64,000 bases of DNA from Spirosoma rhododendri (GCF_012849055.1 NZ_CP051677.1:3859001-3923000), one strand, 5' to 3'; shown: positions 28,508 through 38,669, counted from the stretch's first letter. Numbers and translations: made by a program. Notes: a model not told the origin generated them from the sequence alone.

Positions 28508-31500
28508 TTAAAAACCGTAGCGTACGCCCAGCTGGAACTGATACGGGTTACCGCTCAGGTTCGATACACCCGCGTTGGTGTTCACGGCATACTTGTAGTT
28601 GTTCGTCGTGGCATCGAAGCCCGATCTGACCAGTAGCGAAGTAGCTCCCAGCGCGTGGTTGACACCCCACGATTTGTTGAGCAGATTGGCCGTATTGAAC
28701 AGATCGCCCGACAGTTCGATGTACTGGTTGCGGAACGTTTTGACTTTGTAGGTCAGGCGCAGGTCGAGGGTTCCGTAGAACGGGTTTACCCCGCCGTTGC
28801 GCTCGGCAATCTTCCCGAAGCTGCTCCGGATGTAATCTTTCGCGCTGGTTTCCACGTTGGGGTTGTTCAGAATCGCGTTGATACCATCTTTCAGATACTG
28901 CGGTGTCTCGGCCTTGTTGGGGTCGTAGACGAAAGCCAGGTCGTTGGTTTCCACGAAGTCGCCGTTGATATTGCCGTTCACAACCATCGAGTAGCGCGTA
29001 CCGCTCAGGCCCGAGAAGCGGAAGCCGAGGTTGAAGCCGTGGAAGGTAGGCGTATTACCGTAAACGACAACCTTGGTCCGGAACTGGTTGTCGGAGTAGT
29101 TCATCTGATTCAGCGTGCGGGGATCACCAGCCGTGTACTGAACCAGCGTAGCGGTATTGGCCACGTTACCGTTATACGAGGTGTTGTCCTGCGTGTCGTT
29201 CCAGGTGTACGAGAAGGCAATCTCGCCATCTTTGAAGTACCGGTAATTTCCGTCGACCACGACGGCCATCTGATTCACTCGACCCAGGCTTTCCAGCTCC
29301 AGTACCCGACCTACTTCGGTGGTTTTACGACCGAGTGTCCAGTTCTGCGACCCGTTTGACGTCAGGATAGACGACGCGGGTACGTACACCGGGCGGTTAG
29401 CTTCCTGCGACAGGGTGAAGTAAGGCTGATCGACCATGTTCTTGTCGACGTACGTGTAGTTGTTCCGCGCAAACGACATATAGCCCGCAATACTCATTCG
29501 GAAGTTGGGGCTGAAGAAGTGGCTATACGACCCGTTGAGCTTGTACACGGTCGGCACTTTCGCGTCTTTCCCGTTCATGTTGATCGTGTACAGCTTGGGC
29601 ACGTTGGGGTTGTTGATCAGATCGATCCCCGGTGCCGAGGCCGGGTTCGCCCGGTAGGCCGGGAAGTTCGGCGTCGGGACCAGATTGCCCGTTACGTCGA
29701 TGCTGGCGATGCGGCTACCGTCGAAAACCATGTTGTTGATCATGGAATACGGGTTGAGGGCCGATCCCAGAATACCGCCACCAACGCGGATAATGTCCCG
29801 GCCATCCTGCCGAATATCCCAGGTGGCCTGCACGCGTGGCTGTACTTGCAGCGTCGCCAGCTTGTTGTCGGTGCGCAGACCCAGCGTGTTGAATACCGTC
29901 TGGTTGAAGTTTGGTTTAGTCAGGTAATCGGTATAGTCGACCCGTACACCCGCCGTGACGTTCAGGCCGGGGGCCACGGTCGTCTGCGCCTGAGCGTACA
30001 CGGTCGGCACCATCACGTTGAACTTCACATTCGGCGGATTGACCAGATACACGTCGCGCGTAAACCGGAAGGGAGCCAGATTGTCGAATGCCGTCAGGCC
30101 CGTGTACCAGAACCGGCCGTTTGTTTCACTACCATACACCGAATTCTGATTGCTGAACGTCAGCCCGCCACCGAAGGTAAAGTTGAACTGATTGGTGTTG
30201 ACATACACGTTGTTGACCAGTTGAACGAGGTGGTTGTTGAAGTAGTCGCCACCGTACCGCTGACCGCCCAGCTGAATATTCGTGAGCAACGTCTTGGTCG
30301 AATCGGTCGGGTTAACAGACGCCACGTTCGCGACGGTAGCCCGTGGAATGTTGTCTGCCGGCAACTGTGGGTTGGTGTACATCTGGTTGTACTCCCAGAA
30401 GTGCTGAAGCTTGAGTTCATTGGTCACTTTCGGGCTGATCGTAGTCCGGAGCGACGCCAGCAAACTGTTGTTGCTGCTCTTACGGGTGCTGTACACCTCG
30501 TACATGTTGATGGTCGTATTATCATTGTCCGACTGGTTATCCAGATCGTAGATGTAGTTATCCCGGATCGTCAGCAGGTTTTTGGCGTTGATCTGCCAGT
30601 CGATCCGGCCAAACAACGCGTGCGTATTCTTGAAGCGGGTAAACAGCCCAAACTGGGGTTGGTTACCGACGCCGTACTTGCTGCGGGCGATGCTCAGAAA
30701 CCGGTCTTCGGTGGCTTGCGTAACGTTGTAGCGCAGGGCGTCGGCGGTCGACTGGATCGGGGCAATTAGCAGCGGCTGCGTGCTGGCCTGCCGGTCCCAG
30801 GCCACGAAGAAGTGAAGCTTGTCTTTGATGATAGGGCCACCCAGCGAGAAGCCGTACTGCGCCGTCTTGAAGGGCAGATCCCGTCGCTGCTCATTCAGCC
30901 CGTATGGGCTTGAGAGCCAGCTCGTCCGCAGAAAGTTAAAGGCGCTTCCGGTAAGCTTGTTCGTTCCCGACTTGGTAACCGTGCTGATCGTACCACCACC
31001 GGCGTTTCCGTAGGTAACGTCGTACTGGTTGGTTACGACCTGAAATTCCCGAACGGCCTCTATCGTGATCGAATAAGCACCCGACGGCTGCCCACCGGCA
31101 ATGGTGCTGCGCGCGGCCATACCGTCGATGGTGTAATTGGTCGCCGATCCCAGCTGTCCACCCAGACTGTTACCGGTGCTCAGGGGCGACAGGTCCGACA
31201 GGGTCGAGAAGTTCCGGCCGTTTACGGGTAGCCGGTTGATGTCTTTGGCGGTGACGGCTGTCGCGGTGCCGATGTTTTCAATCTTGTTGGCCAGCGAGTT
31301 CGCCGTAACGTCGACGGTAGCCAGTTCGTTGGCGTTGTCGACCAGTTTGAAGCTGACGCGCAGCAGATCGCCCTGATTGAGCGAAAAGCCCGTCTGTGTC
31401 TGCGTAGCCATCCCAATAAACTGAACGGTGATGGAGTAGGGCGAACCCAGCGGCAGTTCTTTCAGGCGAAATTCGCCTTTCTCGTTGGTTACCGTACCGG

Positions 31501-31666
31501 CCTTAAAACCGGTCGATTCATTCTTGACCTGAACAGTCGCCATTTCCAGCGGCTTCCCGTCCTGATCGATTACTTTCCCGTAGATACCCGCCAGATTCGT
31601 CTGGGCATTCACGGTGTGGCCTGCAATGAGGAGGATTGCAGCAATAAGCATTAAAAGTTTTTGCAT
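28508..31666 (-). CDS. OAR-like TonB-dependent outer-membrane receptor with carboxypeptidase-regulatory domain
   Basis: 1052 residues from ATG 31666 (signal MQKLLMLIAAILLIAGHTVNA); the frame extends 14 codons upstream without improving the signal. An Ig-like CarboxypepD_reg domain (GIYGKVIDQDGKPLEMATVQ) precedes the plug (TAVTAKDINRLPVNGRNFST, YTIDGMAARSTI, NAGGGTISTVTKSGTNKL). The long beta-barrel ends in aromatic residues (YQFQLGVRYGF). This resembles Oar of myxobacteria and many Bacteroidota receptors; it lacks the SusC signature and has no SusD partner. Oar-type proteins take up or export large substrates through TonB. The substrate is unknown. Monocistronic between two terminators. Confidence 0.9.
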   Translation of the reverse strand: MQKLLMLIAAILLIAGHTVNAQTNLAGIYGKVIDQDGKPLEMATVQVKNESTGFKAGTVTNEKGEFRLKELPLGSPYSITVQFIGMATQTQTGFSLNQGDLLRVSFKLVDNANELATVDVTANSLANKIENIGTATAVTAKDINRLPVNGRNFSTLSDLSPLSTGNSLGGQLGSATNYTIDGMAARSTIAGGQPSGAYSITIEAVREFQVVTNQYDVTYGNAGGGTISTVTKSGTNKLTGSAFNFLRTSWLSSPYGLNEQRRDLPFKTAQYGFSLGGPIIKDKLHFFVAWDRQASTQPLLIAPIQSTADALRYNVTQATEDRFLSIARSKYGVGNQPQFGLFTRFKNTHALFGRIDWQINAKNLLTIRDNYIYDLDNQSDNDNTTINMYEVYSTRKSSNNSLLASLRTTISPKVTNELKLQHFWEYNQMYTNPQLPADNIPRATVANVASVNPTDSTKTLLTNIQLGGQRYGGDYFNNHLVQLVNNVYVNTNQFNFTFGGGLTFSNQNSVYGSETNGRFWYTGLTAFDNLAPFRFTRDVYLVNPPNVKFNVMVPTVYAQAQTTVAPGLNVTAGVRVDYTDYLTKPNFNQTVFNTLGLRTDNKLATLQVQPRVQATWDIRQDGRDIIRVGGGILGSALNPYSMINNMVFDGSRIASIDVTGNLVPTPNFPAYRANPASAPGIDLINNPNVPKLYTINMNGKDAKVPTVYKLNGSYSHFFSPNFRMSIAGYMSFARNNYTYVDKNMVDQPYFTLSQEANRPVYVPASSILTSNGSQNWTLGRKTTEVGRVLELESLGRVNQMAVVVDGNYRYFKDGEIAFSYTWNDTQDNTSYNGNVANTATLVQYTAGDPRTLNQMNYSDNQFRTKVVVYGNTPTFHGFNLGFRFSGLSGTRYSMVVNGNINGDFVETNDLAFVYDPNKAETPQYLKDGINAILNNPNVETSAKDYIRSSFGKIAERNGGVNPFYGTLDLRLTYKVKTFRNQYIELSGDLFNTANLLNKSWGVNHALGATSLLVRSGFDATTNNYKYAVNTNAGVSNLSGNPYQFQLGVRYGF

Positions 31667-31859
31667 TACCTGGGAGTTAGTTACCCCACAAAGGTGCTTA
31701 CCCAACATTGCCTAGTCGTGACGTATACATTACCATAATTTGAACAAAACGGAGCCAACCGGGCTGGATATAACAGGGCGGTGAATTTGTAGTATTACGG
31801 CGAGAGGGCGGTAATTGACGATCGGGATGCGGCCAGCCACAAAGCAGGTGAGAACATAA

Positions 31860-31888
31860 AAAAGCCAGCCTGCGCGGGGCAGACTGGC
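31860..31888 (-). terminator. Rho-independent terminator of the sus operon (minus strand)
   Basis: On the minus strand, gccagtctg pairs with caggctggc (one mismatch) and is followed by T6. It lies 26 bases beyond the stop codon of the phosphodiesterase gene, the last gene of the minus-strand unit. Confidence 0.8.
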
Positions 31889-31913
31889 CGGACGATGGGA
31901 TAGAAAACGTGGG

Positions 31914-32819
31914 TTAGCGGTGCAGTTTCCGCTGGCGGAGATACGCGATCAGTTCGGCTGGACGGTCGGTCTGAATCATCGTCGCGCCGTGGGCGATGAG
32001 CCAGCCCCAGCCGTCGTTGGGCTGACTTTCTTCCACGCTCCGCTCATCGTCGTGACCCGCGTCCTGACTAGCCCACAGGCTGTTGAACCACAGTTTCGAG
32101 CCCGTCTGCGGAATGATCTGGTAGTTGGAGTTGACCAGCGCGCTGTCGCTGCTGAAATTCAGTTCGTAGGCAACAGGTTTCAGGTTCGTTTCGTACGATT
32201 GAATCGAGGCTTTGGCGTTGGCTTTCGCCATGTTGATGATCGGCATGTAGGCCAGCTTGCCACCGAGCAAATCACCATTTTCGGCTTTTACTTCCTCGTA
32301 GGTCTTGTACGACTTGATGATGGCGTGGTCGACAGTGCCGGTCTTGACCAGTACGTCGTAAGTATCTTTGTAGTAATCGTAGCCCTTGTCGATGTTAATC
32401 ATCACCCGGTTTTTGGCCGTGTTCATACACTGCTCGAAGGTCGGAATGCGCTGGCGCGTGGGGCCGCCGTGCTCGTTTTTAAGCGTCAGCTTTTGCAGCT
32501 CAGCCCAGGTGTAGTCGGCGGGTTTGCCGTGGCCCGACGTTGTGCGGTCGATGGTTTCGTCGTGCATCAGAATCAGCACACCATCTTTGGTTTTCTTCAG
32601 GTCGATCTCCACCACGTCGACGCCCATGGCGATGGCGCTTTCGATAGCCCGAACAGAGTTCTCGGGATTGCTGCGCCAGTCGCCCCGGTGCGCTACCACA
32701 AGGACCTGCTTACTGTTCGGGTCGTGTAACTGCCGGATGATCGGGTCGACGGGGCGCGTCTGCGCCAGTGTCAGATTCGCCAGCAGGATGCCAGCCAGGA
32801 AAAACGTACTGCGTTTCAT
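31914..32819 (-). CDS. Exported glycerophosphodiester phosphodiesterase
   Basis: 301 residues with a signal peptide (MKRSTFFLAGILLANLTLAQ). GDPD hallmarks: AHRGDW (His44), VEIDLKKTKDG (Glu71, Asp73) and LMHDETIDRTT (His86), the metal and acid-base residues of the family's TIM barrel. The enzyme cuts glycerophosphodiesters, such as deacylated phospholipids or teichoic-acid parts, to glycerol phosphate and an alcohol. Its gene follows susD by 45 bases and ends at a terminator, so it is the enzyme of this SusCD unit and hints that the imported ligand is a phosphodiester. That link is inferred. Confidence 0.92.
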   Translation of the reverse strand: MKRSTFFLAGILLANLTLAQTRPVDPIIRQLHDPNSKQVLVVAHRGDWRSNPENSVRAIESAIAMGVDVVEIDLKKTKDGVLILMHDETIDRTTSGHGKPADYTWAELQKLTLKNEHGGPTRQRIPTFEQCMNTAKNRVMINIDKGYDYYKDTYDVLVKTGTVDHAIIKSYKTYEEVKAENGDLLGGKLAYMPIINMAKANAKASIQSYETNLKPVAYELNFSSDSALVNSNYQIIPQTGSKLWFNSLWASQDAGHDDERSVEESQPNDGWGWLIAHGATMIQTDRPAELIAYLRQRKLHR

Positions 32820-32864
32820 GATGCGTTAGTTTGACCCCACAGCCGCAGCTAGTGGGGTCGTTTA

Positions 32865-34271
32865 TCAATAGCCCGGATTCTGTTTGATGCTGGGATCGGT
32901 GTTGATCTGTCCCTGCGGAATTGGCATCAGCAGGTTGTTGCTTGTAATCGTGATCTGGATGTTGTTGGCTTTGAACCAGTCGTTCATGACCGAAACGGCA
33001 TTGCCCGACCGGAGCAGGTCGAACCAGCGGTGGCCTTCGCCCACGAGTTCAAACCGGCGTTCGAGGTCGATGGCCGTGCGCAGGTCGCCCTGCGTGGTGG
33101 CGGTGGTGTTGGCCAGTCCGGCGCGGGTACGGATCAGATTCAGGGTTGTGGCGGCTCCGCTGGCGTTGCCCAGTTCATTCTGCACTTCGGCCAACATCAG
33201 CAGCACGTCGGCATAGCGCAGTACGACGAAATCGCTGCCACCGTCGGTGATGACGGTTGTCGGCTGGGTCAGTTTTCGGGTCCAGGGTGTGCCCGACGAG
33301 GTGGCTGTCAGGTACGTTCCTTTGCGCTTGTCAGTGCTGGCATACAGGGCATACAGGCTCTTGGTCGGCAGGTCGTGGCCTTTCGCACCCGACACCGTTC
33401 CCGATGGGCTGAACTGCTGGAACATCGTGCTGCCCTCGGTGTTGCCGTTAACGCCCGATGCGAACTGTACCGCGAAGATGATCTCCCTGTTGTTTTCGTT
33501 GCTGATGCTGAACACGTCCGATGGGTTGGTCATGAGCGTGTGCTGCCCCGAACTCACCACCGTTTGCAGCAGTGTCTGCGCGTCGGAATAGCTTTTCAGC
33601 GTCAGATGCACCTTCGCCAACAGCGATTGTGCGGCTGTTTTCACGACCCGGCCCGGCTGCGATGTTGTCGCGGGTAATACCGAAATCGCTTCGGTCAGGT
33701 CTTTCTTGACCTGGTCGTACACCTGCGACGAAGCCGTGCGGCCCTGCCCGAAATAAGCGTTGGGGTCGGTGGTTTCCTGCGTCACGAGCGGAACGTCGCC
33801 GTAAAGCCGGACCAGATTGAAGTACAGCAGGGCGCGAATAAACTTCATTTCCCCGACGCGGGCCTGCCGGGTGGCGTCGGTGGCGTAGCTGATGTTGCCG
33901 ATGCGGTTCAGCACCGTGTTGGCCTTCTGAATGGTGGAGTACGACTGTGTCCAGACCGACGAAATCAGGCTGTTAGACGGGATCGTCGTGAACTGATCGA
34001 GCTGACCGTAGATGCCGTCGTCATTGGCCGGTACTTCGTCGTAGGTGTTGTCGGACTGAATTTCGCTGAACGCGGGCAGAAAAAGGCCATACAGCCCGTT
34101 GGCCTGCAAATTGGCGTAGACTGCGTTGACGTACTCTTCCGTCTCGGTTTCGTTGCGCAGGAAGTTGCTCAGTACCTTCGAGGTCTGGGGCTCCTGAAAT
34201 AGTTTGTCTTCGCAGGACGTGGTCAGCAGTGAGCTACCAAGCAGCGCAGTTAATGCAAGTATCTTTTTCAT
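32865..34271 (-). CDS. RagB/SusD family outer-membrane lipoprotein
   Basis: 468 residues. Lipoprotein signal MKKILALTALLGSSLLTTSC (lipidated Cys20). SusD body with TETEEYVNAVYANLQ, FIRALLYFNLVRLYGDVPLV and DQVKKDLTEAISVLP, then the C-terminal motifs VLRYADVLLMLAEVQNELG, ERRFELVGEGHRWFDLLR and the final NPGY. It partners with the SusC encoded 19 bases upstream on the same strand to bind and hand over a nutrient at the cell surface. The ligand is not evident from sequence. Confidence 0.95.
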   Translation of the reverse strand: MKKILALTALLGSSLLTTSCEDKLFQEPQTSKVLSNFLRNETETEEYVNAVYANLQANGLYGLFLPAFSEIQSDNTYDEVPANDDGIYGQLDQFTTIPSNSLISSVWTQSYSTIQKANTVLNRIGNISYATDATRQARVGEMKFIRALLYFNLVRLYGDVPLVTQETTDPNAYFGQGRTASSQVYDQVKKDLTEAISVLPATTSQPGRVVKTAAQSLLAKVHLTLKSYSDAQTLLQTVVSSGQHTLMTNPSDVFSISNENNREIIFAVQFASGVNGNTEGSTMFQQFSPSGTVSGAKGHDLPTKSLYALYASTDKRKGTYLTATSSGTPWTRKLTQPTTVITDGGSDFVVLRYADVLLMLAEVQNELGNASGAATTLNLIRTRAGLANTTATTQGDLRTAIDLERRFELVGEGHRWFDLLRSGNAVSVMNDWFKANNIQITITSNNLLMPIPQGQINTDPSIKQNPGY

Positions 34272-34290
34272 TTTGAGAAATGTCGTTGAC

Positions 34291-37200
34291 TTAAAAATTG
34301 ACGCTCAGGCCAGCCGTGTACGAGCGGGCAACGGGGTAATTGGCCTGAGAGAACCCGTTGGTCAGCACGTTGCCGGTCGATGTCGCGTCGGGGTTGTAGC
34401 CCAGAAATGAGGTCAGCGTAAACAGGTTGTTGGCCGACACATACACCCGCGCGCCCGACAGCTTGATGGCTGATGCCCACGTGCGGGGCAGATTGTAGGC
34501 GAGTTGAATGTTCCGCAGCCGCAGGTAGTCGGCATTCTTGAAGAAAATACTCGACGAACGAACCTGCCGTCGGGCGCTCGAAAAGTTGCCCAGGTTGGGC
34601 TGCGCCAGAAAGCCGTCGGGGTTGTCGGTGGGGTGGTAGCGGTTGTTGAAGTAGTACGTGTTCGGTACGCCAAACCCTTCACCCGACTCTTCCTGACTGG
34701 AAAGCTGCTGATCGAAAATTTTCCGGCCCTGAATACCCATCAGCGAAAAGCTGAGGTCGAAATTCTGGTACGAGAAATTGCTTGAAAAACCGTAGGTAAA
34801 CTTCGGGTTGTAGGTACCGTAGGTCTGCCGGTCGTTGAGGTCGATCACCCCGTCGCCGTTGAGATCCTGCACGATATAGTCGCCTGTCAGGGTACCCGCC
34901 AGGTGAGGTGTCGTATTGATCTGATCCTGCGTCTTGTACACCCCGGTAATGTTGTAGCCGTACATCTGCGCGATAGGGCCACCCACTTTGGTGAGAAACT
35001 GGCTGACCGAACCCGTAATGATCTGATCCTGACCGGGGGCCAGCGCCAGCACCTTGTTCTGGTTAGTAGCGATGTTGCCACTGAAACCCCACTTCACCGG
35101 CCCCAGATTGATGTTGTTGCCGCTCAGTTCGAGTTCAATACCGCTGTTCTGAATCTTGCCCACGTTCTGAATCGACGAGCTGAAGCCCGACTGTTCCGGC
35201 ACGGGTACGTTCAGAAGCAGGTCTTTCGTGACCGAGAAATAATAGTCGGCCGACACGGTGAATTTGTTGCCCAGCCCCAGGTTCAGGCCCACGTTGGTGG
35301 CGGTTTTGGTTTCCCACGACAGGTTCGGATTTGCCGTCGTCGTGGCTGCGAAGCCCGCTGCCAGCGTACTGCCAAACACGTAGTTGTCGCCGTTGACGAG
35401 GGCTTTCGAGCTGTACGAACCGATCTGGTTATTACCCGACTGCCCCCAGCTACCGCGCAGCTTGGCAAACGTGATGACCCGGCTCTTCGGGAAAAATTCT
35501 TCGTTCGAGATAATCCAGCCGCCCGTTACCGACGGGAAGTTGCCCCACTTGCGGTCGTTACCGAAGCGCGACGACCCATCGCGCCGGATGGTGGCCGAGA
35601 ACAGGTACTTGTTTTTGAACGCATACTGCGCCCGCGCCAGATACGAAAGCTGGGTCCAGGTGTAGCGGTCGGCGGTCGCTACGAAGGCACTGGCTCCGCC
35701 GATGTTGGTGATGTTGTTATCGGCAATGCTCGACCCCGTTACGACGGTGTTGGCTCCGTTTTCCTGCTGATAGGTGTAGCCGCCCAGCAGGTCAAGCTGA
35801 TGGTCGGTAAATTGCCGGCTGTAGGTTACCGTATTCTCCGTCAGGAAGTTCGTGACGAAGTCCCGCGATTCGGTCGCTACTGCCGGTTTGGGGGCTGCCG
35901 CCCGGTAGCCACCTACATCCGATGGGTTGTAGAAATCGAAGAAGTTACTCCGCACGTCGCCACCCAGCAGCGTCTTGACGGTTAGTCCCTCGATGGGCTG
36001 GTAGCTGAGGTACGCATTACCGAAAGTGCGGAAGAGGTTGCGCTGGTTCTTGATTTTATAGGCCAGCGCCACCGCGTTTTCGCCCAGCGCGCCGTCTTCC
36101 GGCGTATTGGTATTGATCTGCGTACTGATCGCCAGCGATCCGTCGGCGTTGTAGGGGCTGAACATCGGGTACATGATATAGCCGTTGGCTACGGGGTCGT
36201 TCGACCAGTTGGCGTCGTTGCTGAAAAAGTTCTGCACATTGTACGACGGGTTGACCGATACGCCGAGCGTGAACTTGTCCGACAGTTTCGAGTCGATTTT
36301 TACCGTACCGCTGTATCGCTTCAGCCCGTTGTTGATCACGATACCCTGCTGGTCGAAGAAGTTGGCCGACACGTAGTAGTTCGTCCTGGCCGAACCGCCC
36401 GAAAACGCCAGGTTGTAGCTGCTGATTCGGCCTTTGCGGAAAATCTCGTTCAGCCAGTCGGTGTTGGTTAAGCCCGGTTGGTTATTGAGCCACGGGCTGA
36501 GGTAGTTCAGGCGCAACTCGCGCAGGCTGGCCCCTTTGCTCAGGCGGGTGGCGCGGTCGTCGCTGATGCTGCGGCCGGTCGGATTTTTGGAAATGTACCC
36601 CCAGTCGCGGGCTTCGGTGAAAAACAGCGCGGCCTGATACGCATCGACGTACTTCACGTTGTCGGCCCGCTCCTGAAAGCCCGTGTACGCGTCGAGCGAC
36701 ACCGTCATTTTCTCCGATTTGCCTTTCTTAGTCGTAATCAGCACAACGCCGTTGGCTGCCCGCGACCCGTAGATAGCCGCCGACGAGGGGTCTTTCAGGA
36801 TGTCGATGGTTTCGATGTCCTGCGGGTTGACCGAGTTCAGCGACGACCCTTCCGACAGCGGAAACCCGTCGACCACGATCAGGGGGTTACGCCCGGCGGT
36901 GAGCGTACCGATGCCCCGAATCACAATCTGCGGATCGGAGCCGGGCTGCGCCGACGCGTCGTTGATAACGACCCCGGCGGCTTTTCCGGCCAGTTGCTGG
37001 GCGAAACTACTGCCGTTGTACCGGGTCAGTTCCTGCCCCTTCACCTGCGAAATCACGCCCGTCACCTTTGCCTTCGACTGCGCTCCGTAGCCAATCACGA
37101 CCACGTCGTTGAGCGTGCGCTGCTCGGGTTTCATCCGAATCAGCAGGCTGTTGTTGTCACCTGCGTTGATCAGAAAATTAGGCGTAATCTGCTTTTCGTA

Positions 37201-37476
37201 GCCGATGTAGCTGGCCGTAATGGTATAGCGCGTGTTGGTTTTGAGGCCCGTAAACGTAAACAGGCCGCTGGCGTCGGTCGTAGCGCCCCGGTTACTGGCT
37301 GTCGATGCGCCGGTTTCGTCGATCAGCACGGTAACGCCGACTAGTGGATCGCCCTTTTCATCGAGCACCGTGCCGCGCATCTGGGCCGTAGTCTGAGCCA
37401 TCGCCTGCACTGACAGCAGGAGCAGCAGCAGCCAGCCGGGTAATCGGTTCAATCGTATGGGTAAGTACTGTTTCAT
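34291..37476 (-). CDS. SusC/RagA family TonB-linked outer-membrane protein
   Basis: 1061 residues. Signal peptide, CarboxypepD_reg domain (GTVLDEKGDPLVGVTVLIDE), then the SusC plug motifs: NDVVVIGYGAQSKAKVTG, IRGIGTLTAGRNPLIVVDGF, IDILKDPSSAAIYGSRAANG. The C-terminal barrel ends with VARSYTAGLSVNF. No N-terminal STN (FecA-type signalling) domain is obvious, though an ECF/FecR pair lies directly upstream. It imports the ligand captured by the adjacent SusD through the outer membrane using TonB energy. Confidence 0.96.
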   Translation of the reverse strand: MKQYLPIRLNRLPGWLLLLLLSVQAMAQTTAQMRGTVLDEKGDPLVGVTVLIDETGASTASNRGATTDASGLFTFTGLKTNTRYTITASYIGYEKQITPNFLINAGDNNSLLIRMKPEQRTLNDVVVIGYGAQSKAKVTGVISQVKGQELTRYNGSSFAQQLAGKAAGVVINDASAQPGSDPQIVIRGIGTLTAGRNPLIVVDGFPLSEGSSLNSVNPQDIETIDILKDPSSAAIYGSRAANGVVLITTKKGKSEKMTVSLDAYTGFQERADNVKYVDAYQAALFFTEARDWGYISKNPTGRSISDDRATRLSKGASLRELRLNYLSPWLNNQPGLTNTDWLNEIFRKGRISSYNLAFSGGSARTNYYVSANFFDQQGIVINNGLKRYSGTVKIDSKLSDKFTLGVSVNPSYNVQNFFSNDANWSNDPVANGYIMYPMFSPYNADGSLAISTQINTNTPEDGALGENAVALAYKIKNQRNLFRTFGNAYLSYQPIEGLTVKTLLGGDVRSNFFDFYNPSDVGGYRAAAPKPAVATESRDFVTNFLTENTVTYSRQFTDHQLDLLGGYTYQQENGANTVVTGSSIADNNITNIGGASAFVATADRYTWTQLSYLARAQYAFKNKYLFSATIRRDGSSRFGNDRKWGNFPSVTGGWIISNEEFFPKSRVITFAKLRGSWGQSGNNQIGSYSSKALVNGDNYVFGSTLAAGFAATTTANPNLSWETKTATNVGLNLGLGNKFTVSADYYFSVTKDLLLNVPVPEQSGFSSSIQNVGKIQNSGIELELSGNNINLGPVKWGFSGNIATNQNKVLALAPGQDQIITGSVSQFLTKVGGPIAQMYGYNITGVYKTQDQINTTPHLAGTLTGDYIVQDLNGDGVIDLNDRQTYGTYNPKFTYGFSSNFSYQNFDLSFSLMGIQGRKIFDQQLSSQEESGEGFGVPNTYYFNNRYHPTDNPDGFLAQPNLGNFSSARRQVRSSSIFFKNADYLRLRNIQLAYNLPRTWASAIKLSGARVYVSANNLFTLTSFLGYNPDATSTGNVLTNGFSQANYPVARSYTAGLSVNF

Positions 37477-37517
37477 TGGGATGTTGTGTTACAAAATTTG
37501 GCAAAAACGGTTCCTGT

Positions 37518-37534
37518 TACCCCATTTTGGGGTA
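37518..37534. promoter_or_regulatory. Palindrome upstream of susC, possible operator
   Basis: The sequence tacccca-ttt-tggggta is a 7-bp perfect inverted repeat with a 3-base spacer, 42 bases upstream of the susC start codon and within the fecR-susC gap. Its position suits a regulator site or the stem of a leader hairpin. Functional assignment is inference only. Confidence 0.35.
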
Positions 37535-37598
37535 TTGTAAGCATCGCCGGAGCGACGCAGCAGGCAAGAAAAATTGGATTGGTTTTACATGGATTGAC

Positions 37599-38669
37599 CT
37601 ATGGAGAACGCCTGACGGTGACCCGGTTCGTTTCCTGGCTGAACGACAAATTGTTGGTTAGGCAAACGGCTTTCAACACGACCCGTAACGAATCGCTATC
37701 CGCGAATGAACCCGAGAACGACAACCCCTGCACGTCTGCCGGGTCGAAGTCGATGGGCACGTTATACCGCTGGCTTACCCGGTTGAGCACCGTTTCCAGC
37801 GGTTCTTTGGCAAACACCAGCGCCGGGCGCTCAACCCACACCGGTGGCCCTGCCGGTTGAAGAGGGGCTTTCGATACTGGCGCAACATTGCGGAAAGAGG
37901 ACACCGACAGCCGGGCCGACTGCGTATCGACGTTCAGCTCCTGACCGGGCGTCAGGTACGTATCGGCCATAGTCAGTCCGCTGGCTGGTGTGGCCCGTAC
38001 CACCACGCGCCCTTCCAGCAGCCGCACCGACACGCGATGATGGGCCACCGTCTGTACCCGAAACTGCGTTCCCAGCGCGGTCGTGGTAATGCCCTCGGCC
38101 AATACCGTAAACGGATGCGCCGGGTCTTTCGCCACGGCATACAGCACGTCGCCACTCATGCTGATATCGCGCGATGACTTGCCGAACGGTTCGTAATAAC
38201 TGACCGAACTACCCGGTTGCAGCGTCAGGGTCGAGCCGTCGGCCATGTTCACGCGCTGCGCTGCCGTCGTGGTGTTGGTACGGTGCGTCAGTTGCCAGGT
38301 CGAGCTGGATTTGTGCTGGGCCAGCGTCGGCTCGGGCTGTGCCGGGCGGGTGTACAGCCACACGCTTAGCCCGGCTACCAGCAGCACTACGGCCGCAGCC
38401 GCCCAGCGCATCGGTGTACGCCATACCGACAGGCGGGGTTGGGCGGCCTGTTCGCCCTGAATCTGCCGGTGGAGCCGTAGCAGCACCCGCGCCGACTGTC
38501 CCGCCGTCAGGGGGGCGGTGGTCGGGTCGTGCTGATCGAACGACCGGCGCAGGTCGGCCTGCCAGTCAGCATTGGGCGCGTCGAGGGCGTCGACGAGCTG
38601 CCGCTTTTCTGCGTCGGTCGCTGTTCCAGCCCAGAACTTGTCGAGTAGCTGTTGGGTGCTTTGCTCCAT
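37599..38669 (-). CDS. FecR-family anti-sigma factor
   Basis: 356 residues from ATG 38669 (GTG 38675 also in frame). The N-terminal cytoplasmic helical part (DKFWAGTATDAEKRQLVDAL) is followed by one transmembrane helix (RWAAAAVVLLVAGLSVWLY, about 85-105). The periplasmic FecR domain has NMADGSTLTLQPGSSVSYYE and GDVLYAVAKDPAHPFTVLAE, and the last ~75 residues are a DUF4974-type domain (LETVLNRVSQRYNVPIDFD). It should hold the sigma factor encoded next to it and release it on a signal from the outer-membrane receptor. It stands between the sigma gene and susC, all on the minus strand. Confidence 0.92.
   Translation of the reverse strand: MEQSTQQLLDKFWAGTATDAEKRQLVDALDAPNADWQADLRRSFDQHDPTTAPLTAGQSARVLLRLHRQIQGEQAAQPRLSVWRTPMRWAAAAVVLLVAGLSVWLYTRPAQPEPTLAQHKSSSTWQLTHRTNTTTAAQRVNMADGSTLTLQPGSSVSYYEPFGKSSRDISMSGDVLYAVAKDPAHPFTVLAEGITTTALGTQFRVQTVAHHRVSVRLLEGRVVVRATPASGLTMADTYLTPGQELNVDTQSARLSVSSFRNVAPVSKAPLQPAGPPVWVERPALVFAKEPLETVLNRVSQRYNVPIDFDPADVQGLSFSGSFADSDSLRVVLKAVCLTNNLSFSQETNRVTVRRSP

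Noticed and set aside
29519..30769. 416-codon open frame on the plus strand
   Set aside because: It lies entirely antisense to the TonB-dependent receptor, whose protein motifs are unmistakable; the antisense product has low-complexity Arg/Val/Gln-rich composition and no family pattern.
37476..37860. Small plus-strand frames at the susC-fecR junction
   Set aside because: They overlap the fecR 3' end antisense and the regulatory gap, and show no protein family.
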